A stretch of DNA of 64,000 nucleotides from Symbiodinium sp. CCMP2592 (Eukaryota > Sar > Dinophyceae > Suessiales > Symbiodiniaceae), in the NCBI GenBank assembly GCA_905221615.1, contig CAJNDT010001270.1, positions 1 through 64,000 of the forward strand, given 5' to 3'. The notes under the pieces were generated by a model. The model was not told where the DNA came from, ran no database searches, and was given only the letters and a program-made list of their open reading frames with translations. The translations under genes were made by a program, and so were the position numbers. Positions 1 to 10,798 of this stretch are shown here, piece by piece. How positions within the stretch are numbered: the stretch's first letter is position 1; the number at the start of each line of letters is the position of its first letter.

Positions 1-2
1 TT

Positions 3-3000
3 CATGATGCTTGGCTCCCTAAGGTTGCTGATGGAGAGTTGCGTCGCAAGAGTCGCCAGGATGTCTCGCTGCCTCCTCTCTTTCTCGAAAGGGCTGTCTC
101 CTGCTTGTTGCTGTTTGCCTCTGCGCACGGAGCTCGGTTACATGTTAGCTTACGCTCTCAGCTGCAGGATCCGTGTACCCAGGCATCTCGCCTTGTGCTC
201 GGCGCACTTCCTCGCGGGAAGGTTCTTAAGCCGCTTGTGCCCGAGTTCGGCCGCTACCTCAAGGTGCTGACGTATCCTGAGACAGGTGCATTGCTGCGCT
301 TCATGCGACGCCTTCCCAAGGGTTCCAAGGTCACTTCGCGTTTTCTGAGTGGGGGAACAAATGCCTGCGAAGTCTCCCATGTTGGTGGCTATCTCGATAC
401 AGTGGATCTCACATCACAGCTTAGGCAGGGCTCTTTCGACATTCAGGATGTCTCGCTTGCCTGTTTCGGCCGTAGCCCATTTGCTGACGATGCACCTCTT
501 CACAAAGGTTGTAAAGCTGAGTGCCTGAGCGAGCGGTGTTTCCAGAAAGGCTTCATCACGAAGTCTGAGCTGAGCATGCTGCTTGATGTATTGCCCACTG
601 ATCGAAAATTTGCAAAGAGCAGAGGCGATTGCCTCGATTCCACTAAGACATGGACCTCAGGGGCCTTTCACTTCTCCGGCAAAGCCGGCCTCAGGTCCAA
701 CACTGTGGCATATCCGAGGACCACTGCTTTGCTTGCAGCTGTTGTTAGGGCGGTTTTCCCTAGGAGTTCCTTTTCTTCGGTTGGGTTGTTTAGGAACCTT
801 AAGACCTGCCCCCACCGCGATGTCAATAACACTCCCGGTGTACCCAACCTGCTGATCCCTTGCTCTGACTTTAAAGCAGGGGCCGTCAGAGTTCGCCCGG
901 CGGATCCACAGGAGCAGGAGCTTGTGCTTGAAGTGTCGCAGCGCCCGGCCAAGCTTGATGCATCGCTGGTACACTCTACTGACGACTGGTCGGGCGATCG
1001 GATTCTTCTTGTTGCTTTTCATGTTCAGGGCGCGACATCTATGAGTTGCACAGATCAGAGGAGATGCACAGACCTTGGATTTGTGCTTGACGTCGGCGCT
1101 GCTGGGGATCATGTACACGATGCTGCTGGCGGGAACCCTTCCTCTGCCGAAACTGTCTTCGTTGGTGTTCCGAGCGATCCCGAGGAGTTCATACGAAAGG
1201 CGGTGGAAGCGGGGCACCCAATGGACATGGGCATGCACGTGTGCCCAGCCGTGGACCGGGCGATCAGGGCCAACTTCTGCGACCCTCCTGAATTAGTAAT
1301 CCAGCGGCGGCTATGCACTCTCGAACGGGAGAAACGGGCTAGTGTACTGGATCCTCTCGAAGCGGAGGCGAACAATCGAAGGCCACAACACATACAGACG
1401 CTGCTCCAGGGCAAGCGCATCCTCTTGTGGAAAGAGCTCCTGATTGAGATAGGCTACCCCGATGTCAAGATTCTCGACGAGGTGGAGCAGGGCCTGCCTC
1501 TCACTGGGTGGATGGCTGAGTCACAGGTCTTCGCAAGCAACCCGAGGGCGCCCACAATGTCTGTGGATACTGTCGTCGCCATGAACAGGGGCTTTCACGC
1601 TCTGGTCAAAAGGCGCCTCTCGAAGAGGCAGGATCAGGATGTCGAGCAAAAGACTTGGCTTGAGACAGAGGAGGAGATCGCTAAGGGGTGGTTCTGGGTT
1701 GATGAGTCTGGCTGCTGGGAAGGCAAGATCATCGCGCACCGGTTCGGCCTTCTTCAGAAACTCAAACTCCGCACGATCGACGACTGTAGTGTTGGGGGTC
1801 TTAACTGCACTGTTGGTCTTCCGGAGAAGATGCGAGTCCATTCTATAGATATTCTTGCATCCATGTTGCGACGCGCTCTGGAGCTTTGCGGCGGCAAGGC
1901 CACTTGTGGCTGGCTAGGCCGCACATATGATCTTCAGGCGGCCTATCGCCAGTTCGGCATAAATGTTGCTCGGGAACTCTTGAGGATTGTCGTCAACAAG
2001 CCTGGGGCGGAACAGCCCATCCTCCTTGGCGCCAACAGTCTTCCGTTTGGTGCAGTGGGTTCAGTTGCTGGCTTCCTCAGGCTGTCTATGGCTGTCTGGA
2101 CTCTCGGACTGGTGGGACTGGAGCTTTGCTGGTCTGCTTACTACGATGACTTTCCGACTGTCACCAGTGAGCCGCTTCTTGAGAATACGAGCTCGTGCGT
2201 AGATCGCATGTTCAGGCTCATTGGGCTTGACTATGCTACCGAGGGCAAGAAAGCTCCACAGTTTGCGAGCTGTTTCGCGGCACTTGGAGTTCAGGTGGAT
2301 CTGCAGCAAGCTCAGTCTGGCTCGATTGTTATCGGACACACCGACGCTCGGAAAGAGGAGCTGACCGCTTGCATCGATTCCATTCTTGCTGATTGCAGCA
2401 TGACTTCGAAGGAAGCAGAGAAGCTGAGGGGACGACTCGTCTTCTTTGAAGGATTCACTTTCGGAAGAGTCGCTCAAGTGGCTGTCAAGTATGTGGGCCG
2501 CCACGCTCAAGGCTCGAGTGGCTCTGTGAAGTTATCTGCTGATGTCAAGTGGGCTTTGGGTATGATTAAAACTCGAATCTGTCATGCCCTGCCAGTGACT
2601 ATATCGGCGAAGGCACTTCAGACCACTTATGTCTTCACTGACGGCGCTTTCGAGCAAGGTCGAGGCTCCTTTGGAGGGGTTCTGATCTCTCCTCACGGCA
2701 GGTGCGTTTCTTATTTCGCGGGAGAAGTGAGTCGTGAGGCGATGCATCATTTGCTCGCGACGTCCACTCATCCCATCTATGAGCTTGAGCTGCTGCCAGT
2801 GCTTATCGCCATGCAGGTTTGGGGGAGACTCTCCTCTCACCAGCAAACAGTTTACTATCTTGACAACGAGCCTGCACGAATCGGGATGATTAAGGGGGCG
2901 GGTGGCACTGCCATCGCGGACCTTATCATTTCCAAAGCGAGTGCACTTGAATGTGAGCTAGGCCAACACGCTTGGTACGCTCGTGTTCCTTCTCATTCCA

Positions 3001-3113
3001 ACATCGCTGATGATCCAAGTCGCTTTTACTTTGAACGACTTCACAAGCTCGGTGCTGCGAGAGTTCTGCTTGACGAAAGCTGGGTCGCGAGCCTCGTTTT
3101 GGAAGCGGGGTGA
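3..3113 (+). CDS. Retroelement polyprotein, 5' end outside window (2OG-oxygenase-like, reverse transcriptase, RNase H)
   Basis: The frame is open from base 3, so the start lies upstream; the first internal ATG is at 39. Numbering from that ATG, residues about 255-330 show an HxD motif (CPHRDVNN), a later His (LVHSTDDW) and an Arg (GDRILLVAF), the pattern of 2-oxoglutarate/Fe(II) oxygenases. The reverse transcriptase follows at about 560-760, with TYDLQAAYRQFG as motif A and YYDDF as the catalytic box. RNase H ends the protein, with acidic residues in VFTDGAF, ELELLP, YLDNEPA and IADDPSR. The RT-RNase H order and the ADDPSR ending resemble DIRS/PAT-like dinoflagellate elements. No tyrosine recombinase or DDE integrase is visible in this window. 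RT and RNase H are secure; the oxygenase assignment rests on motif spacing only. Confidence 0.85.
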   Translation, partial: HDAWLPKVADGELRRKSRQDVSLPPLFLERAVSCLLLFASAHGARLHVSLRSQLQDPCTQASRLVLGALPRGKVLKPLVPEFGRYLKVLTYPETGALLRFMRRLPKGSKVTSRFLSGGTNACEVSHVGGYLDTVDLTSQLRQGSFDIQDVSLACFGRSPFADDAPLHKGCKAECLSERCFQKGFITKSELSMLLDVLPTDRKFAKSRGDCLDSTKTWTSGAFHFSGKAGLRSNTVAYPRTTALLAAVVRAVFPRSSFSSVGLFRNLKTCPHRDVNNTPGVPNLLIPCSDFKAGAVRVRPADPQEQELVLEVSQRPAKLDASLVHSTDDWSGDRILLVAFHVQGATSMSCTDQRRCTDLGFVLDVGAAGDHVHDAAGGNPSSAETVFVGVPSDPEEFIRKAVEAGHPMDMGMHVCPAVDRAIRANFCDPPELVIQRRLCTLEREKRASVLDPLEAEANNRRPQHIQTLLQGKRILLWKELLIEIGYPDVKILDEVEQGLPLTGWMAESQVFASNPRAPTMSVDTVVAMNRGFHALVKRRLSKRQDQDVEQKTWLETEEEIAKGWFWVDESGCWEGKIIAHRFGLLQKLKLRTIDDCSVGGLNCTVGLPEKMRVHSIDILASMLRRALELCGGKATCGWLGRTYDLQAAYRQFGINVARELLRIVVNKPGAEQPILLGANSLPFGAVGSVAGFLRLSMAVWTLGLVGLELCWSAYYDDFPTVTSEPLLENTSSCVDRMFRLIGLDYATEGKKAPQFASCFAALGVQVDLQQAQSGSIVIGHTDARKEELTACIDSILADCSMTSKEAEKLRGRLVFFEGFTFGRVAQVAVKYVGRHAQGSSGSVKLSADVKWALGMIKTRICHALPVTISAKALQTTYVFTDGAFEQGRGSFGGVLISPHGRCVSYFAGEVSREAMHHLLATSTHPIYELELLPVLIAMQVWGRLSSHQQTVYYLDNEPARIGMIKGAGGTAIADLIISKASALECELGQHAWYARVPSHSNIADDPSRFYFERLHKLGAARVLLDESWVASLVLEAG

Positions 3114-3303
3114 GGCGGCCGGGAGGCTCGACGAAGGTTTCCCCTTCTCGCAACCAAGCTTTTGTGTGAAGAAAAAAGATGAGCGACTTCTGGATCTCGC
3201 AGATTGCGATTGTGACTATTATCACGCTTGCCATAAATACGATTGCAAGTGATTTTATATCTGCGCGAGAAACTTTGAGCACGGTTTGTGTTTGGAAACA
3301 TAA
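3111..3303 (+). repeat. Direct repeat copy 1 at the retroelement 3' end
   Basis: A 193-bp stretch starting at the polyprotein stop codon recurs at 3625-3817 with almost no change. It is AT-richer than the coding region and ends with TTTGGAAACATAA. Two copies downstream of an RT-RNase H frame fit the split direct repeats of PAT/Ngaro-type retroelements; this family placement is inference. Confidence 0.8.
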
Positions 3304-3624
3304 GTGCTATTTCACCGGAGGTGACAATCACCTTATCTTTCCAAACACAAAATTTCAAGAACCTTTTGGTTTTGAAATAGTGCTTGCGAAAGTTTCTCTT
3401 TTTCCACTTCACGCTTTTCTCACATGTCGTTTATTTTACAGTACATGTGTAGGAGTCGTGCTTGCAGTTGCCTCTGATTTGTGAGCCGCTGAAGCACTGG
3501 CTCGCTGCTGGTGGAAGTTTTTGCCCGCCCTCCCGCCCCTTTTGGACCTCTTGAAGGTCGTGGGGTTGCGCTCGCATGGTGCTTTGGGCACCGTGGAGCC
3601 GTCTCTGCGCCTACCCCGGCCGTT
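3304..3624 (+). other. Spacer between the two direct repeats
   Basis: No gene was seen. Just inside the left edge there is a 14-bp inverted match, TTTGTGTTTGGAAA near 3287 against TTTCCAAACACAAA near 3339, so this part could fold or be the end of a small insertion. Confidence 0.5.
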
Positions 3625-3817
3625 TGAGGCGGCCGGGAGGCTCGACGAAGGTTTCCCCTTCTCGCAACCAAGCTTTTGTGTGAAGAAAAAAGATGAGCGA
3701 CTTCTGGATCTCGCAGATTGCGATTGTGACTATTATCACGCTTGCCATAAATACGATTGCAAGTGATTTTATATCTGCGCGAGAAACTTTGAGCACGGTT
3801 TGTGTTTGGAAACATAA
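3625..3817 (+). repeat. Direct repeat copy 2, abutting the giant inverted repeat
   Basis: Second copy of the 193-bp repeat, offset by 514 bp. It ends exactly where similarity to the right palindrome arm begins (3816). The retroelement end is therefore the present border of the left arm, and the polymerase gene of that arm is cut here. Confidence 0.8.
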
Positions 3818-4806
3818 AAAAGCGTGGTCCCGATAAATGCAGCAGGCCACGGGCCTGTGCTCCCGATCGAGCGGCTCGTAGCAGTCCAGCATCTGCCCTC
3901 GGCAGTTGACGATGAAGAGCGGCGCCTTGCGCCACTCGCAGAACTCGCGCATCTGCCGACCCGTCACGCCCTTCTTCTGCCAGCCCCTGGGGCAGATGGC
4001 GTCGAAATCGGAGTAGACCTCCTCGAAGGGGAGCCGCAGCAGCTCCGCGAGCTGCCGCACCACGCAAAGCCGGTCGTCCCGCTGCTCCAAGGCGCTCTCC
4101 AGAATCTCGGAGCCCCGGAAGAGCTGGAAGGACACGTCCCGCAGGACGCTCAGGGGTCGGCTCAGCGTCACCTGCGTCTCCACGCGGTTGTCGACCACCT
4201 GCGTGCTCTGCTTGGAGATGCCCCAGTCACGCGTGGCGTCGTAGGTGTAGACCTCCTCGCTGAGCTCCATGACGACGCCTCCGTCTTCCGGGTCGCCCAT
4301 CTTCCGCAGGCGACGACGTTCCGGTGGGCCTCCGCCTCGCCCAGGGAGTCGCTCTGGCCACCCTCCAGGGTGATGGGCAGGAAGAAATCCCTTTCATAGG
4401 GATTCCCGTTGCGCCGCCTCCCGCGGATCTTGACCGGCATGTGTGCGATATACTCGGTGAACTTGTCCCGGAAGAAGCTCTTGCCGAGCTTCGTGACGCG
4501 ATAGGAGCCGTCGGGCTGCAGAGCGCGAACCAGCCTCTTAGTGCCGCCGCGAAGGTAAATGTAGTCGTTCGGCCCTTCGCGCACGAGCTGCTGTGCTTCG
4601 TCGAAGCGCCGCGAGGGCGGGCGGCGTCCGGCGAGCTGATAGTAGAACTGCCCGGCTCGGGTGGATTGACCGTCCGGTCTGCTCAGGAGCAGCTGCTGGC
4701 CGCTGGGCAGCCGGAGGAGCTCGGAGCCCTGGGCGGAGGTCCTGGCGGAGGCGCCGGCCTCGACGGCCCGGCGGATGTTGTTTCGTTGCTGAGCCCACGA
4801 TGACAT
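3816..4806 (-). pseudogene. Truncated viral DNA polymerase gene, left-arm copy
   Basis: Starts at the ATG at 4806 (MSSWAQQRNN) and runs leftwards. One frame covers 4806 to about 4310, and a second continues from about 4300 to the arm border, so a single-base indel near 4305 breaks the gene. The same lesion is present in the right arm and so predates the duplication. The copy ends inside a run of six A at 3816-3821, after residues DHAFF, where retroelement sequence begins. No polymerase motif, HNH motif or helicase remains in this copy. Confidence 0.8.
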
Positions 4807-4864
4807 TTATTAGCCGCCTCGGCGGGACGGCCGCCCGCTCAACGCGCTAGAAGGGGCACGCGGC

Positions 4865-6075
4865 TTGGGCGGCTCAGTCGTGTCATCCTTCCCCGCCTCT
4901 GTCATCACCGCTGTCCTCATTAACCGTAATCCTCCTCACCGCCCCTATCCTCACTCCCTGGCCCTCACCACCATGTGCACTGCTGGTCGGCGTGCTGTCG
5001 TGTCATGCAGTCCCCGCCCTCATCGGATCCTACCAGCAGTGCTGGTCGTCGCGCAGTCGTGTCATCCGTTATCTTCACCGCTATCCTCACCGCCATCCTC
5101 GCCGGCCCTCATCAGCAGTGCTGGTCGTCGGGTCCAGCACCTCCACCTGAAACCCGTGATGGAGGGCGACTGTCAGAACCTGGTTCGCTGCAGCGAGGCC
5201 GAACGCTGCAGTGATTGTGAGGGCCCGGGCACTGCAGCGAGGCTGGTTGGGGCAGCGGCAGCGAGGCTGTCGTCGTCCCTGCCTCGCCCCGCCTCGGTGG
5301 ACATTTCGGTGGAATCATTTCAGTGGCAACATTTCGGTGGCAACATTCTGTGTCGTCGCCTCGTCGTCCCGCCGTGTCGTCGCCGCATCGTCGTCCTCGT
5401 CGCGTCGTCGTCAGCCGCGTCGTCGTCCTCGTCGCGTCGTCGTCGTCGCCGCGTCGTCGTCGTCTTCGTCGTCGTCGCGTCGTCCCCTCGTCGTCGCCGC
5501 GTCATCGTCGTCGTCGTCGTCGCGTCGTCGTCGCGTCGTGTCGTCGCCGCGTCGTGTCATCCGTCCCCGCCTCTGTCCTCACCCTCGGCCCTCACCACCA
5601 GTGCTGGTCGTCGCGCAGTCGCCTCTATCCTCACCGCTATCCTCACCGGAATCCTCACCGCCGCAACCCTCACCACCTCACCCCCCGGTCCCCAGCACCT
5701 CTACCTGAAACCCGTGAGGCGGCTTCAGCGACTGTGAGGACCTGGCACGCAGCAGCGAAGCTGGGGGCTGCAGCGACTGTGAGGGCTTGGGGCACTGCAG
5801 CGAGTCTGGGGCTGCAGCGGCGCCTGGGGGGCTGCAGCTTCCCACCCCCCAACCCTCACCACCAGCGCTGGTGGTCGCGCTGCGTGTCATCCGTCCCCGC
5901 CTCTATCCTCACCGAAATCCCCACCGTCGTCGTCGCCGTCGCCGTCGTCGCTGCTTCGTCGCATCGTCCTCCTACACCGCTATCCTCACCCATCCTCTTC
6001 CAGGAAGCAGTGAGGCAGGTGAGGGAGGTGGGGATTTGGGCTGCTGTGAGGGGGCACCTGGGCGCTGTGTGAGCT
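4865..6075. repeat. GC-rich satellite: GTCGTC runs and CTGCAGCGACTGTGAGGG minisatellite
   Basis: GTCGTCGCGTC-type trinucleotide-based repeats are densest at 5345-5560. They are flanked by irregular copies of a unit close to GGGGCTGCAGCGACTGTGAG and by CTATCCTCACCG-like units. All frames stay open because the repeat lacks stop codons, giving long R/S/V/P-rich ORFs that are not genes. Mirrored at 20135-21347 with length differences in the trinucleotide run. Confidence 0.8.
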
Positions 6076-6232
6076 AGGGCAGCGGGGAATGAGGGGAACC
6101 TCGTGCTGGAGCGAGCGGTTCCGAAGCCTCGCCACCCCCGCCAGGCCTGTGTGCCTGGGCGGGATACCCTCTCAGCCTCCCTCGCGGGGGGCTGTCGGGG
6201 AACGGAACGCTGCCCTTTTTTTTGCAGCTCGC

Positions 6233-6510
6233 TCGTCGGTGGATCGCGCCTGTATCCGGAAGAGGTGCCCCAAAAAAGGTGCCCCAATTTTTTCGCGCGC
6301 CGAAATTGGGGCACCCATTGGCACCGTCTGTACCGAGAAGGTGCCCCAATTGTGGTGCGAGCCGAAATGGCCGTCGGTGGATCGCGCCTGTATCCGGAAG
6401 AGGAGCCCCAAAAAGGTGCCCCAATTTTTTCGCGCGCCGAAACTGGGGCACCCATTGGCACCGTCTACGCCGAGAAGGTGCCCCAATTTTGGTGCGAGCC
6501 GAAATGGCGT
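6233..6510. repeat. 138-bp tandem repeat, two units (left arm)
   Basis: Two units begin at 6233 and about 6371, each starting CGTCGGTGGATCGCGCC. Inside each unit GGTGCCCCAATTTT is followed by AAATTGGGGCACC, so every unit can form a stem. It lies just downstream of the helicase stop codon, which suggests a viral terminal or replication-associated repeat. Mirrored at 19700-19977. Confidence 0.8.
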
Positions 6511-6516
6511 CGCAAA

Positions 6517-6627
6517 TCAGCACACGGAGAGCAGCTCCGCGCTCGTGGCCCGCGAGGCCCCGACGTAGAGGTGCTTCACCGAGAAGTGCGGGTTGTCGGC
6601 GTCGCAGAGCCAGACTCGCCCTCGGAG
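6517..6627 (-). pseudogene. 3' end of viral SF1 helicase, left-arm copy
   Basis: About 35 codons ending at the stop at 6517-6519 match the end of the helicase at 37601 except for an Asn/Ser difference. They include HLYVGASRATS, the SF1 motif VI region. Upstream the match stops and satellite begins, so only the tail of the gene is left. Confidence 0.85.
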
Positions 6628-6639
6628 CGTAGCGAGGGG

Positions 6640-9600
6640 ATTCAGCAGCGAGATTGCCAAGGCACCTGGACCTGCAGCGACTGTGAGGGAGCTGGGGGCT
6701 GCAGCGATTGTGATCCCCAAGCGCCTCGTCTGGTCGTCGCGTCGTCCTCTCGTCGTCGCGCCGTCGCGTCGCGTCGTCGCGTCGTCGTCGCCTCGTCCCT
6801 CTTTGCAGCGTTGTCCTCGGGGAGCGGTGAGGCCCGTGAGGGAGGGCTGGGGGGGCTGGTGACCGTCGCGCCGCGCCGTATCGTGCACCTAAACCCGGAC
6901 ACACCCAGCCGCCGCGTCGTCGTGTTGGCCCCACGTCACCGGTCTTGCACCTCGTCCCGCGCACTGGCGCGGCCCTGTTTGATGCACTGTGATGCAGCTG
7001 TGATGCAGCTGTGATGCACCTGCTACTCGCGCACTCGTCGCCGCCGCTGTGTCGTCGTCGCATCGCCGTCCCCACGTCGTCGTCCCCGCGCCCCCACGCC
7101 GTCGTCCCGTCGTCCCAACAAGCCCCTGCCCACGTCGTGCCCACAATACTCACACATTTTGGCTGGCGGAAGTGAGGGGTGCAGTGTGAGTGCTGCAGCG
7201 AGGCGGCAGCGAGGGCAGCTGGACATTTGGCAGCAAGTGTGAGGGCATGTGAGGGCTGGGCCTGGCCTGAACTGCAGTGACAGTGAGGGTATGTGGGGGC
7301 TGCAGCGAGGGTGGCAGGCGAGGGTGGCCGCGAGGGTGGCAGCGACTGTGAGAAGAGGCTGGGGCTTGCAAGGGCGACTCTGATGAGGGACTTGGTCTGC
7401 AGTGACTTTGAAGGCGCCTGAAGGCTGCAGGACGTGGAGGGTTTGGGGAGACAGGAGGGTGGGAGGCCGGGCCAATTTGGGCAGAACATTGCAGAAGCAC
7501 GACCGGTAAATGGGTCGTCGTCAGGTCAGGTGTGCCCCGTTCACCGTCCCGTCGTCGTGCGTCGTCGTCGCCGCCGCGTCATCGCCGAGCCGTCGTGAGG
7601 TCGTCCGCCTCGTCGTCGCCGCCACCACTCGGCCCCGTCGCGATCGCGTCGTCGCCGGCCTGCACCTGCCGCATCAGCGCCATCGTCGCCCGTCCTCGCC
7701 TCACCCCTCCGCGTCGCCTCGTCGTCACATCCCGCGTCCCCACGCCGCCGTGTCGTCGTCGCCGCGTCACCTTTGCACGGGTGGGGATGGCACCTGCGTG
7801 GGGTGGCACCTGGGCTCCCCTTCCGCACACGTCGCCGTGCCCTTCTGCGCGCGTGTCTCCTCTCGCTCATTTGCTCCAGACTGGAATGTCGTGTCGTACC
7901 GTGTGCATGTTTGTGCCGCGCCGCGCCGCCCACGCCGCGCGCCGCCGTGTCGTGCCTTGTCCCGCACCTTGTCGTCGTGCACCTTGGCAGGCACCTTGTC
8001 GTGCACCTGTTGTGCACCCGTCACCCGCGCACTCGCGAGTTGGGTCATGCACCAGCAAGGCACCGGTCCTGCACCTGCTGCCCGCGTCGCGTTGTCGCCG
8101 CCGCGTCGTCGTCGCGTTGTCACGTCGTCGTCGCATCGTCATCGCGTCGTCGTCGTCCGCATCGTCGCCGTTGCGCCATATGGCCGCCGCTGTCGCCGTC
8201 GCCGACGCCGCGTCGTACTCCCTCACTGGGCAGTGATGCACCTCATCGATTGGACCTGCAGCGACTGTGAGGGCGTGGTGCAGCGAGGGCGAGGCTGGGG
8301 GCTGCAGGACTGTGAGGGTTTCTGGGCACTCGGCAGCGAGGGCACCTGTGAGAGACCTGGAGCCTCGTCGTCGTCGTCCTCGTCGTCGTCGTCGTGCCTC
8401 GTCGTCGCCGCGTCGTCGCATCATCGTCGCCGCGTCGGCGCCTCTACCTCCATCCTCTGCCCGAGCTCGCCGTGGCACGCCGTGGTCGCCGCGTCTCGTC
8501 CTCACCCCATTGTTTTGGACGGTGTCGCAACGTCGTCGCGTCGTCGTCGCCGCGTCCCGTTCCCATCGTCGCCTCGTCGTCCCAGCCGCATCGCCGTCGT
8601 CATCGTCAGCCGGTTCGCCACCTCCCTGCGCTCTGGGTGAGTCTCGCTCTAGGCTCAGCGTCTGGCGGTTCCGTACTCTCGAAGCTCCGCCGCACCTCCC
8701 CCTCGGGGTGGTTCTTCGGAAAACAGGGTGAGGATCTGAGTGAGGATCGACGTGAGGATCGGGTAGTCGGGTTGTGAGGATCGGAGTGAGGATAGCTCCG
8801 GTGCCCCGCCTCGTCATTGCCGTCGTCTCGCCGACATCGTGGTCGCCACACTCTTCGGAGCACCTAGCCCTCGCCCATGCACCTGCCGCCACGCCGTCAT
8901 CTGCGTCCCCACATCGTCGTCTCCGCTCCCCACGTCGTCGCGCCGTCGTCCCCGCGCCGTCGCGCCGTCGTCTCTGCGCCGTCGTCTCTGCGCCGCTGTC
9001 GCGCCGTCGTCTCCGCGCCATCGTCCCCGCGCCGTCGTCGTTGCCGGTTCATCATCTTCGCGGTCGTCGTCGCGTCGCCTCATCGTTCCTTCGCCTCGTC
9101 GCCGCATCGTCGCCGCGTCGCCGCCCCTGCTCGTCGCTGCCACGTCGTCGTCGCCGCGTCGTCGCCGGGTCGGCCTGCGTCGTCGTCGCCGTCGTCGCCG
9201 CCCCGCGCCGCGTCGCCCGCCAACATTATAGTGAGCCGTCGTTTCCGCGCCGTTGTCTCCGCTGGATCGTGTCGTCGTCGTCTCCACTACGTCCCGGCCG
9301 CGGTCGTCGCCACCCCGACGCCCCCCCGCCCGCCACGTCGTCGTCGCAGTCATGTCGCCGCAGTCGTTGTCGCCCTTCGTTGCACCCCGCCCCTGCCGTC
9401 GCCCGCTCTCGCGGCTGCCCCGGGCCGCTCGCCCGCCGTCGTCGTGTGTCGCTGCGTCGCCGTGTCATCGCGTCGTCGTCGTCCGAGCCGAAGCCGACCG
9501 TCGAGCAATCGAGCGTCGCCGCCGAGCGCCCGCTCGCCGTCGCCCGTCGTCCTCGTCGCGCGCCCCCCGGTCGCCGCTCGTCGCGCCGTGTCGTCGCCGC

Positions 9601-10550
9601 ATCGTCGTCGCCACTCTATCCTCACCTCTATCCTCGCCTATCCTCACCGTCGTCGCCCCTGCGTCGTCGTCGCCGCTGCCCGCGCCCGCGCCGTCGCGGC
9701 TCGGGGGGAACATAGGGCTAACATTTTGGGTGCATGACTCGGCTCTGCGTCGCCGTCGTCGTCGTCGCGCCGTCGTCGTCGCTCCGTCGTCGTCGCACCG
9801 TCGCCGTGCTCGCCCCACTGCCCCGCGTGCTCCGCCTGCTCGCTCCTTCTGCGCCGGCTCTGCCCGGCATCGTGGCTGCCACGCATGCCGTGAATGCCAA
9901 GCGGCTGGCGGGCTGCCTGGAATCGCGGCCGAAAGGCCCCTCCCCCTTGATGGCGTTTGCGGCAGCCCCGTAGCCCGCCGCAGCGTCGTCGCTGGAATCG
10001 AGGCCTAGGACCCTCGACCAACACCTCGGCATGCATGGCATCTGCGGCAGCCCCCGCCGTTCGAAGCGTTGTCCCCACATCGCCGTCGTCGCGTCGCCTC
10101 GTCCGAGCCGAGCGCGAGCGTCCGAGTCCATCCTCGCCGCGTTGCCGTCGTCGTCGCCGCCGTGATGCCAGTCTGCCGCCGTCGTCGGTCCCAGCATCGT
10201 CGTCACCGTCGCCGTCGTTCGAGCGCCGCGCGACGCCCCGCCGCGTCGTCGCCGCATCGTCGCATCCTCGCCGTCGTCGCCCTTCGTCTATATCCTTATT
10301 TTGGCTGCATCGTGCTGGTTTCTCACCCACCACGGCCTCCCGTCGTTGGTCTGCCCTCGCTCTGCCCTCCGCGCCCCCATTTTCCCCCGCCGCCGTCGTC
10401 GCTGTCGTCGCCGCTGCTATCACCGCGGCCTGTTCCCGGCCTGTTCGCCCGCCGTCGTCATCGTCGCGTCGTCAGAGTCGATCGTTGTCGTTGCCCCTCT
10501 TTCCAGCCCGTCAGCCCATCGTCGTCGTCGGTCGTCGTCGCCACCGCCGG
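6640..10550. repeat. GTCGTC-rich satellite region of left arm
   Basis: Irregular GTC/GCC/CGC trinucleotide arrays at roughly 6720-6800, 7520-8230, 8370-8630 and 8810-10550, separated by CTGCAGCGACTGTGAG-type minisatellite at 6660-6715, 7175-7460 and 8250-8360. Strong strand asymmetry leaves several frames open for up to 384 codons, but the translations are only R, S, V, A, P and T repeats. I see no gene here. Mirrored at 14762-18690. Confidence 0.75.
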
Positions 10551-10619
10551 CGTGGCCAATCGCCACGGAGCCTGTCGTAAACCGCTGCCGCAGCTTTTGC
10601 CGCAACAGCCTGATGCAAG

Positions 10620-10762
10620 CCCTTAGCAGAAGCAGCCCTGCAGCAGGCAGCCCCAGCAGCAGGCAGCCCCAGCAGCAGCAGCCGGCAGCACCACCCAAGC
10701 AGCAACAGCGCCGAGCCCAGCACCAACAGCAGTGTGCCAGCAGCAGCGGCCGTAGCAGCGCA
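10620..10762. repeat. CAG/GCAGC-rich microsatellite (left arm)
   Basis: Imperfect CAGCAGCC and AGCAGC repeats next to the inner edge of the arm, mirrored at 14550-14692. Confidence 0.75.
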
Positions 10763-10798
10763 GCAGCCAGCAATCAGCAAAGCGGTGCCCACGACTGG

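Larger units (their letters stand above)
3816..10798. repeat. Left arm of giant inverted repeat
   Basis: The reverse complement of 14514-22396. Paired coordinates sum to 25312 from 10798 down to about 6530, and to about 26210-26212 beyond that. The step of 898 is the insertion found only in the right arm. Small indels in the GTC-rich satellite account for the remaining shift. The arm carries the 5' part of a viral polymerase gene, a 138-bp tandem repeat, the helicase 3' end and satellite DNA. Near-identity of such unstable sequence implies a recent duplication or ongoing gene conversion. Confidence 0.93.

Noticed and set aside
3824-4803. + strand open frames opposite the left polymerase fragment
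   Set aside because: Antisense shadows of GC-rich coding sequence.
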